This document shows, one piece after another, positions 23,501 to 35,500 of a DNA stretch of 64,000 nt. The notes under the pieces are model-generated. The model searched no databases, was not told where the DNA came from, and saw only the letters and a list, made by a program, of their open reading frames with translations. The position numbers were made by a program, and so were the translations under genes. The DNA is from Bathymodiolus brooksi (Eukaryota > Mollusca > Bivalvia > Mytilida > Modiolidae), in contig OY804583.1 of the NCBI GenBank assembly GCA_963680875.1, forward strand, positions 33,221,331 to 33,285,330, written 5' to 3'. Position 1 is the first letter of the stretch. Every line of letters starts with the position of its first letter.

Positions 23501-26500
23501 AGAATGTGTTGGAAAGAAAAGATTCAATGGCAGAGTGTTACCAACGGGCTTCGGAAAGAGCATGTGTTACGTTCCCCCTTTTTGTTTTTGGACAAGGTAC
23601 TACATTTTTTTTTTTCTTGTGGTTATCTGTAATTCACTAAATTTGCTGTTAAGATCATTACCAATCAATATAATCAACTGTATTAAATTTTATGTTAATT
23701 GTTCTGCCTTAACAGGCGCCTATGATTGGCAATAAAAATATTTGTTTGTTTGTTTATATGCAAATTATCTCCCATGATACATTGCGGTAATCGTAGTTTT
23801 CTCGTAGTCACGTGACAAATGTTTGAAAAATGGAAGACAAATGTCGAAATCATAGGTTCCAAGGCAAAATCGTGCTGTAATGGAGTGTAACACCACTTTC
23901 TGAGGGTAAGATATTTATGAATGAATAGAAAAATGATTGGTGAAGCGATTTATATAAGGTTTATGATAGAAAATAAAATCCGATAGCCACGAAACGTGGA
24001 AATGTGCTGACCCAGAGTTGGAGAAGCAAATCCGCTGTTTTCCGTATGTATCACCCTCTGTCGTTGAACGGCTACAGCAAGATTATCAATGCCGTTAAAC
24101 GACAGAGGAATCTCGGACTACTCACAAAACTGTCGTGCATGGCTCTTAAAGAGTACACTAGAAAAGACCTTGAATCAAAATTTAGGAATATTTATGCCTT
24201 GATTAAAAAAAATAGGCTAATATCTGACATTGCATGGCTTAATCAGTTAGACAGGGAAAAAGGACTAGATCATAGTAAAACCTATGACATATATGACTGC
24301 AGCGACGTGTTTTATGGAATTTATTTCCCTCAGAGAGGGAAAAACTCATTGGCAATTTGTCTCCCTCACCATGGATACCAGTACAGATGACAGTGACTGT
24401 TACTGAACAGGAAACTATATTTATTAGAAACTGTGTCCAGGGATTTGTGTGTATTGGTGAACCCAAAACAACCAGTTCTGAAGATATGTTTGCCTGTGTA
24501 AATGAAAACTATTTAACCAATCATAAGTCAAAATTTGTTGGATTTGGTTGTGATAGGGCTTCTAATATGATGGGATGTAAAACTGGTCTGGTTACTCGTC
24601 TTCAGGAATGTTACCCAGAAGTGGAAGATATTGGAAATGATAGAGAAGTAAAAATTGAAAGTGAGAGGGAAATCAGAGTAATGGGGAGGGAGAGAGAGAC
24701 ACTGAGGAAAATAGGGACGAGAGTGATGTAAACATTGATGGCGAGATTGATAGTGAATCAGAGTGTGAGCAGAGTGAAGATGAAACTTTTAGAAATGTTA
24801 ACAAATTTGTAGAAATAGATTTGATTTTGATTTGATTTTTGGTGTTTTAGCGCCACTTTCAGCTATATCATTGCGACCAGTTTTAGTGGTGGAGGAAGCC
24901 AATATTTCAGCTATATCATTGCGACCAGTTTTAATGGTGGAGGAAGCCAATATTTCAGCTATATTATTGCGACCAGTTTTAATGGTGGAGGAAGCCAGAG
25001 TACCCGGAGAGAATCACCGACCATGGGCAAGCAACTGGTAAACTTTATCACTTGCGGCTACAAGTTGAGTGCACCCTTTTTGTAATTTACAAAGCCGGGC
25101 GCGAACCCACGCCGTATTGGTGATAGACTTGTACGAGTTGTTTGATCCAGCGATCTAACTCATTGAGCCACCCAGGCCCTATGTAGAAATAAAGATGAAA
25201 TGGAGTACATGTATAATTAAAACATAATACAACTAGTGTGTTTACTTATTTCATTCTGATTTTCAAAATTTTATTTTTTTAAAGTTATTTCGGACTGACA
25301 AAAGTTTGTTCGGACTGACAAAATTCTGAAGGGTATCAGACCGAATGACTGACACAAGAAAATAAATTTCAAGAACTCTGATGTAATGAACTTTTTTCTA
25401 CCTTTTCACTCGAATATTTTATAATTATTACCAAATAATAACAAATGACTGCCTTGTTTGTTTTATCTTTCATGGTGTAATGGGACAGAATAATTATTAC
25501 AAAGGAAATATGCCTATATCTAACTATTGTTTTTTGTGGGTTTTCGTGAGAAAAATGTATAGAAGAGCCGACTTAAAGTTACACAAGCTTGAAACAGGGT
25601 GAAGATAACTATTGCAATAAAGTTGTGAGAATGGTCATGATTTCTGTTAAAATACACCTCAATTGATTTATTGATTTCACATGTGATATGAGCATGTTAT
25701 AGGTTATTTCAGGACTCATTTGTTTTAAATGTAGACAGATGATTTATAGTTGTTCTGTATGAATATGAAAGCTTTGATGGTATAAATGAAAAAGTAATTC
25801 CAAACCCTGTCTACCCTGGTTCCAGGTCCATTCACCCTGATAATTATATATACCTTTTGTATGTAGGATATTAAAATAAAAGAAGTATAAATGATATTTA
25901 ATTGTTTATAGATAAAAAATTGAGAAATTTTAAATGAGGCATGCTAAAAAGTATACATTTTGATAATTTAAACATCGCAGTCCCTTGGAATAAGTAAAGC
26001 AGGTAAAAATGGGTGAATCGAGTCTGTAGAAGTTGTATATGTCCATGGTCATTATAAATTTAAACTGTAATGTATGGTGTCTATTGATTACTGTATTTTG
26101 ACCATGGAAATTATGGAGATCTATCATAAATGTTCATCAGACAATATTCCTAAATATGGGAATGACAATTAATGTGTATACTCGTGTTCTTCCTAATTCA
26201 TTACCAAACGTAAATACGCGATCTGACAAGAAAACAAATTTACACGATTTGTCATAGTTCAGATACGATTCTGAACACATATTTTTTTACAACTAGCAAT
26301 ATTCTGCTAGTTCTAATTTTAATCACTAGCAAAATCAAGGCAAATCGAAATTTCAACTAGCAATTTGCCTGCTTGCTAGCGTTAATTTCAACCCCTGAAA
26401 TGTGTTCTATAGGCGATTTTCCTTGGCTTAGGATCATGGCGAGAACCCAGCAGGCCTAATGTCTGTCTATTATTTGGATTTCATTTCGGGGTCAGACCTA

Positions 26501-29500
26501 TAATCTGACAAGTCACAACCCGATTGTCCGACAGTCCAGTATTTCGACAGCCTGGTAGTCAGAAAGACTAAGTATATTTAATAGTTATTCTATGAAAATA
26601 AAATATTTGTTCTTTATAAGAAATAGTCGATGAGTCAAGTTTAGTCCACTGCGAGAGCAAGATATGTCGTCAAGCTGGCGTTGCAAGATTCTTATGTGGT
26701 TTACTGATGCATACATTGTATATTTAAAACTGGCATTGAAAGACTCCTTAATCCTATGTAGTACACTAAAGCATATATTCAAAATATATTCGTCAAATTA
26801 ATTTTCAAGACATTTACTTTAGAGATTTCAAAGAAAAAAGGTCTGAATATACAAAATGTATTGCATAGACCCAGAATACGTACAGCCTTTGGCTTTGCCT
26901 ATTGTTCCCGTCTGCTCATCTTGCCAAGACAGTCTTTTCTATCCTGAACAAATTGTCTGCAACATCGGCTCTGTCGAAAAAAATAATTTAACAGCGAAGA
27001 AGGAGAAAAGATTTAACTTGATCCAAAAATAATCCCCCCTCGAAAATCATATGAGGTTAACATTGAATTAAAGTTTACCATTTCTTCATTTAAGTGAATG
27101 AAAATTCCGTCATTACAAGTACAAATTCAAACAAATATTCAAGAAAATTGGTCAAGCTAAGCCACTACCTTACAAGTTGTTTCGGCCTTATGACAGATTC
27201 GGCCTTAGTTGATGCGGCCTTACGCAAATCCGGCCTTAGATAAAATTGATGTTCCGGCCTTATCATATATTTATGCGGCCTACGGCAAATCCAGCCTTAT
27301 ATCAAATGGAAATGAATAATTAAAAAATAAAAGTTCTATTTAAATTTAAAATATTATTTAAATATTCATGGATATGATGAATAAAATATTGGAACTTGTA
27401 GTGTTTTCACAAGATTTACTCGTAACTCAATATGAAAAGCCATAATAAATCGTTATTATTTTAACAATTTTTTAATTAGTAATTTTTGGTAATAATGACG
27501 GAAATCATTTCCATTGAAGTTGATGATTAGAAAAACAATTCAGGTTGATATACCAAGCTGTCAACAAGCGAAATTCCTTAGATGTTTTCTTGAAATTAAT
27601 TATCATTTGTTTAATAGTCATATAATTGCACTGGCAGTATGATTATAAGGGCTACCAAAAAGTAAAAGGAAGCCATACTATAAATTACTCAAAAAGTACT
27701 CCAATTCTTTTGATGAAACCGCACTAATATATGCATATTTTGGTGATGGTCCTACTATTTTCAAAACTATCAACTATGTCGTTTCCTTGTATTGTGTGTG
27801 AGCAGAACGTCCGTCCAAAGCAGCATGCTTTAGAGTGTGACAGTTGTTTCCAGTGGCAACACAGACTATGTAATAGTAGGACCATCACTTAATTATTTAC
27901 TCAAATCATCACAATGTGTCGTTTTATTGTATGTATCATATATATCCATAGATATCATACACATCATTCTTAACTGAGACCGCATTAATTAACCAAGGTC
28001 GTATCAACTAAGGCCGAATCAAATAAGGCCGCATTTGTTTAAGGCCGGATTTGCATAAGGCCGAATAGTTTTCAGGCCGGATCAACTCGAAAGCAGCCAC
28101 TAAGGCTTTAGAGGTTTCTTATGTATTCCCTAGGTGAAAGTGAAATTTTCATTTCAAATATTTTATTGATAAATCAATAGGATTGGATAACAGGCTGTGC
28201 CTATACAAATCCTCTCCAACAACAAGATGGAACCATTTGAACACAATTTACATAAGACATAGAGTAATCTACCCATCATGTATACATGCAATTCATCTTA
28301 ATTACCAAGCATAAACACATGTATATTAATAGCAGAATAATACAAACAAAACAAAAAAGATTTTTCCCTTTTTTTTTGTTAATAGGTATGATATAATATG
28401 TATATTAATAGCAGGATCATACAAAATAAAGTTATTTTTTTTCCTTTTTTTCCCCCTTTTTAATAGGTATGATATAATTTGGAATAGCAAAATTATGGCT
28501 TTACATTTAAGCTATTATTATTTATAATATTAATGATGATGAATTGGCATAGCATGATGGATAGACTGAACTTACATTTAATCACACAATATATACAACA
28601 TGTAAACTGAAATTATGATATCAAAATCACTAATTAAGTGAGGTCCACCATATCAATATGAATTAACTCTTTTTCAGTATATATATTTATGATTGAATAA
28701 AGGGAATTTGGGAGAGATGGAGGAAGAAGAGACAAATAAGTAAATAAGGGGGGAAATATCTAAACAAGATAGTGATTGTGATTGAGATAAGCAAGTACAA
28801 ATTGGGTAAAAGGGGGGAGGGGGAAGGGAGACCTGAATAATTGAAAGATTTACAGCTATTAATTAAGCTGAAAAATTTAAAGATTTGGAGCTACATGTAT
28901 ATATAGGAAGACTTTTCAATGTTATATGACCAAATACAAAGAAAAGGAAAATCTATTGAATCATGTGAATCTTCTACTACCAGTAATGAAATGGTGAACA
29001 GCATCGAATATCTCAGTATTCTCATCTACAGCAAGGATTGGTGAGCCTTTCAATAATATATCCAAATTTAAAACATCTTGAAACTTTCTTAGAGAATTAA
29101 ACAGTTGTATTCTGTGTCTTATGAACAATGGACAAACATAAAAATAATGGAAATTATTTTCAATTGCATCCCCACAGGCACACTGGGAGCTGTCGGACAG
29201 ACGAGACTGAAACAAGTGGTGATTTAAGCTGCTTGCTTCATTTCGAAGTTGGCAATGCCAAATATTTAAGCTGCGAGAACCAATAGAGTAGAAGCTAGGA
29301 GATTGTTCGGATGCGTAGCATTATTCCGACAGCCCATAACTCCGACAGCCCATTACTCCGACAACCCATTACTCCGACAGCCCATTACTCCGACGGCCCA
29401 TTTTTCCGACAATGCAAAATAAACTCGATCCACAAATCCATGGTTTAACCAGGTGTATCCAACAGGATGTTCCGTCGATCAGGCTAATCTTGACGGACCA

Positions 29501-32500
29501 TGGCCTAGACAGAATGTTCTGGAAAGGAAAAGGAGCTTTTATCCTAGGCTGTACATCCCCGTTCAAGGCAATTATGATCGACCGACCTGGTATGGGGAAA
29601 GTTAAAAATTGAAGAAAAAGTTGTGCACATTGCACAAAGGAACCAGAAAAGAGGAGTGAAGGAAAAAAGTGTAAACCGGGAGAAGCACGAGAAAGACAAA
29701 ATGATGGAAGATAGCAATACGCATGGAAGCGAGGAGAGTTAAGAATTGAAGAAGGACGTATATAGTAGAAAAGGAGAGAAAGGTAGCACAATGTACATGC
29801 AGAAGAATGGAAAAAGCTCCGAAGATACCGGTAGGTAGACAGTTCCCATGTTCAGGTCAATAAATACATCGATCACTTCTGTTGAAGCACGATTGGCAAC
29901 CAACATATGCGGCTAATAGAATGCCTTCCATATGCATTATACCGCTTCCACACACGTTCATTTATTCTGCATTCCGACGTACGTTTCATGATGCGTATTG
30001 AATGTGCATCCAACATGGTTAATGCCTTCACACGTACGTCAAAACGTTTGCGATTATCATTATTTACGTGAAAATATTTACATTTTCTCTACATGCAAAA
30101 AATAGTATTATTACAGTTGTAACTTATGCCAACTGAAAACTCCTTGTCATAGGTGTGAAGCTCTTAGAGCATGCGATGCGCATTTAATGGACATTAAATG
30201 TACATGTGAAGGAGGCATTCATCGGTTTACAATGTATCTAAAACGTATTAGAAAACGCAATACGGTTGAACAGCATCAGATAGTGTCTCTCCGGTCACAA
30301 ATTGTGGGAGTTTAGACGTGATACTCCCGACAACAACCGAATTTTGCTTAAAATTAAATCTTTATTATTTAATTTTAGCCCCCCTCCTGGAGTTTATGGT
30401 AATTTTTTATTGTATTAATCATAATGTACGGTTATGGCATTTTTTTTCTCCAGATCCAGGATCAAACTAGACTAGCTCACTCACAATGGCTCTGTATCTT
30501 AAATGCAACCGTTAATGTCAGAACAAACCTTTATAATAATTTCATGCACATCTACATATGGTGTACTCCTTTGTGTAAAGTTGAATAAAAAAAATACTTT
30601 GGACGGTTTTGAAGGGTTACAAGGTTTATGGACGGGTGGAGGCGGGGGCTGGGATTTTCGTCCGGACATATTTTTTTTTCGGTAAAAATCAGGGCAAGAA
30701 ATTTAAAAAAAAATCTCCCCCCCCCCCCCTCCAATAATTTTTGTGTCGTCTCGCGTAACGGTGGCGGTGTAAACTTTTCATGATTAAATCCAAAATGTAG
30801 AAGTGTTAGACCATCCGAAATTGGTACTGATATTTCTCATGTCGTCATGATGTAAGGAATCTGCTAGCACCATGACATTTGACTTTGACCCCATATTTAC
30901 CCTTTTGTTTAATACAGAAACAATCCGCCCAATGAGTATAAAGATTAAAGTCAGTCTTCCGTTAGGTATAGAAGAAAAACAGATTTTAAGATAATTATAC
31001 TACTTTTGACCATTTTTGATGGAATAATGGGTTGTCGGAGAAATGGGCTGTCGGAGCAATGGGCTGTCGGAATAATGGGCTGTCGGAATAATGACCTGAC
31101 CCCGATTTATCAACATCTTCATTAAGTTTAATCTTGAATGAAGATAATGACTGAATGTTCCTAGTATCATTATCTAGTTTGTTCCATAAATCCAGAACAG
31201 TTGGAAAAAAGCTATCCTTATATGACTTGGTGTGGCATTGGGGAGGGGTGAAGAATCTGGGGTTTCTAACCATGTAGTTAGGTTCAATATTAATATAAGA
31301 AATAATATTATTTGTTATATAGTTGGGTAGCTCTCCTTCCAGAGCTTTGAACATTAGAATAAGTTTTTGCTTCTTACGTCTGTTTTGCAAGGAGTCCCAC
31401 CCTAATTCGCCATACAACTTAACCCTTGAGGTACCCTTTCGAAGACCTGTAACAATTCTGGCTGATTCGTATTGCACTGATTCAATAAGATCAGACTGTT
31501 CTCTTGTGCAATTGTCCCAAACTACACTTCCGTATTCAAGTATAGGTCTTATAAAACCAAACTAAAGCTTTTCTAGTGAGTTCCTATCAAGATTATGTTT
31601 CATCATGTGCAAAATATTAAGACGAGAGCAAGCTTTTTTATAAATTTCATTTATATGATCTTTCCAGGTGCCATTAGGACAAAAATGTACATGTATACCA
31701 AGATGTTTATGCTTAAGTACATCTTCTAGGACATCATCATTCATATGTAAAGGGGGAATATTAACATCATGTTTTCTAGTAAACAGCATAGGCTTAGTTT
31801 TTGAGGCATTGAAATTAACACACCAATCAGATGCCCAAGTACTAAGGCTATTCAAATCAGAATTCAGGGATTCAGCAGTTTCATTCTGATCATCAACAAT
31901 ACAATAAAGGGATGTATCGTCAGCAAATAGTTTCATGCTATTGGAAACGACATCAACAATATCATTAATAAATAATAAAAATAAAAGAGGTCCCAGTATG
32001 GAGCCTTGAGGAACGCCAGCATTAATGGAATTCCAAGTAGAGTAGTATCCATTCATGCAGACTCGCTGCTTACGGTCAGAAAGATAACTACCAAACCAAG
32101 TCAATAAGTTACCCTTAATTCCATATTTTCTAAGTTTGTACAATAGACCACGATGCCAGACACGATCAAATGCTTTTGATATGTCACAAAAAATAAACTT
32201 AACATCTTTGCCAATATCTAAATTTTTCTTTATGACATCATAAATTACCAATAACTGGTTTATAGTGGAATCTCTATGTCTAAATCCAGACTGATCATCC
32301 GATAGTATATTATATCTTAACAAGTAGTTGTGAAGGTCTTTGAATATAATTTTTTCCAATATCTTAATAAAACAATTAGTAACAGATATTGGTCTATAAT
32401 TAGCTACATTATCGCTACCACCTTTACCTTTGTAAATAGGGGAAACATTGGCTAGTTTCCAGGCACCACACCAAAATTTAAGCTTTTTTGAAATAAAATA

Positions 32501-35500
32501 GTCAGTGGTTTAACTAGTGACTGGAAAACAGCTTTCAAAAATTTAGGCGGAAGGTTATCAGGACCTGCCGGCTTAGAAATATTTAAAATTTGAAACTGAT
32601 CATATACCTCTTGTTCATTAATGACAATGCCAGACAGCTCACAAGGTGCAAGTGGGGGTACATCAGGAAGATCAGGTTCTGAATCTATGTTAGATACTGA
32701 TGTAAAATAGTTATTAATAGAATTGGCTTTGTCTACAGGATGGAAAAAAATATCACCATTTACCTTAATAGGAGTATTTGTAGTATTAGTACTTTTAAAT
32801 TTTGAGACACTCTTTGCAATTTGCCACCATTTACCAGGTGGAATAGACTTGTCAATCAGTGAATTTTGTAATTTTATAATATGTTGTTTTTTGGCTTCTC
32901 TAATCATATCAATTATCTCATTACGTATTCTGCGAAAATTTTGCCTTTTTATGCACCCGGTTCCTTTTTCTAATTTTACACTTTATTTCACTATTTATCC
33001 AAGGTTTATCCCGAAGTCGAACATGTATTATCTTTTTTGGAATATAAGTATTCATAGCAGAGTTAAGCTCTAAGTTAATAACTTCATTTATGATATTAAC
33101 ATTATCTGAATCTCCAAATTTCATATCCCAATCAGTATTTTGCAAGTGCTGGTTAATGGCAATATAATTTGCATTATCATAATCCCATATTGTCTTTAAA
33201 TAAGACTTTTCTCTAGTAACAGAAAAATTAATCTCAATAATGGAAGGACAATGGTCACTACAGAAGTTTGGAAGTACATAGCTATCTCTAACTATATCAT
33301 AATTATTGACCAGTATAGGATCAATTAGAGTGGAGGACAAACTAGTAATTCTAGTAGGTTCATGTATCACATTTTCTAGGCCAAACCCTTGACAAGAACG
33401 TGTAAACTTGTGGTTATTGCCAATTGTAATAAGGTCAACATTGATATCACCAAGAAAAACACAATTACTTATACCTGAATCAACACATTTGTCAAATAAA
33501 TTATCAATATAATCCCATGATGACACTCTTGCATTTGGCGGTCTATATAAGCACACTAATAACAAATTTCTATTATCTGCAAAAATTTCTAAACAAACAT
33601 ATTCAACTTCGGGTACTTCTAGATCAAGTCTACGCCTGCCTAGTAACATATTACGAATATAAATAAGTATACCACCACCACTGTCAGTCAGCCTATCTTT
33701 ACGGAAAGCCTCTGGATTTATAAAATTATCAATGGTAATATCAGAGGAACTTACAGTATTGTTTAACCTAGATTCAGTTATACAGATAACATCGTGATCA
33801 CCAAGCTCAGTACTTATCAACTCTGTTTTATTACGAAGAGAATTGACATTAATATTAACTATGGAAATATTGCGTAGTTCGCATCTGGAATTATTTGACA
33901 ATGGCCCTGGGTTAGGGTGAATATCATTACACAATAGTAATAACAATGAGATAACTGATAAATAAGAATATGTTAAGGATAATATAGTTTGATCGACCAC
34001 ATGGGGACAAATTAAAATAGTTATTTGTTTATCCATTATCAAAATGTATAAACAACGACACATTTAAAATTTTAAGTGTCCCCATGAGAACATGGAATGA
34101 GAAAATATGCACATGACTCCGGTGAAGTATGGTACATGACAATATGCAAGAGAATACAACATTTTGCTCCAAGAAGAAATATACACAAAAATAAAAAATA
34201 AAGTTAAACATAAGGAAAACATTAGGAAACATATGCACGTAAATATGCATGACTAGTACTATGTACATATATAATTATAAGGGGAGTCTCGTGTCAGAAC
34301 ACATGATATGATACAGAGATGTTAGAAACATCATCAGTGTTAGTAAAATTACATAATTGATGATGGAGCTAGTGAACTTACATCTGTTAAATGAACATTG
34401 GACTTGATTTGACTTGACAAACACAGGGGATTTCACAAACTCTAGAGGATGTCAACATAGAAAATCATATGGAACATTTTTACTCAAGGTAAAATAGCAA
34501 CAATACGATTATTAGTTACTGATATATGATGGAAAACGTGTAACTGACTCTGATCAAAACTAATAAACAAGGTGATAATCACCCAGCCGGTTATGGGTAA
34601 TATCCGGAAAGGAATTTACTTGAGAATTATAAATATGTTATTAGCAAAATAAATTTGAGTAAGTATATACTATAATACAGTTGACAACATTGAATAATAA
34701 TAATAATAATAATATTTATAAAGTTAAGAATGGATGTCCTTGCTCTGGTTTGTAGTCTGCATTGGTGTCGAGATAATAAATTTATCACGAGTTTCGTGTG
34801 AAACAAATGTAGACGCCGTCGCATTGAGTACAGAATTGTTGTTAGAAAGCGCATCTTTGTACGAGGGTTTGACGTAGGACGTAGTCGGGTTCTGTACCAC
34901 TGTGATCTTCAGGAATTGTTCCAGATCTTTTTCATCTGTTATCTGGACGGTCTTTTCAGCTAAGGATTTCACTAGGATTTTGCCGTCATGTGTCCAACAG
35001 TTTTTAATTTTTTTATTCCTGAAGAGATCTCTGGTTTTCTTATACAAAGATGCCCGTCGTTGTGTCAGAGCTTCATTTACATAAAGTCTACGGTCGGGTG
35101 ATTGACATTCATTAAAAGATTTAAGGTTTTTCTTGTTCCTGAAAACAAGGTCTCTATCACGGTAACTTATAAACCTTATGATGATGTCACGAGGCCGATT
35201 TTTTGTAGAGGTAGTTGGTGGTGGTCCTACTCTATGTGTGCGCCCTATGTGAGAGTAGTTTAGTGATACTCCTTGATGCTTTAATATAAGATTGTTGATG
35301 ACATCTAAAACTAGATCGTCTGTATTTTCTTCACGACCTTGCTCTTTTATCCCAGAGATTTTGAGATTGGTTCTTCGTGAGTATTGTTCTTGGTCGTCTA
35401 GTTTAATCTTGAGATAATCTATCTGATTTTGAAGTGGAGTAAGTTCAGATGATAGTTCTGATTTGATGGTTTTTGTTATCAAGTGGCGCAGAGCCTCGTG

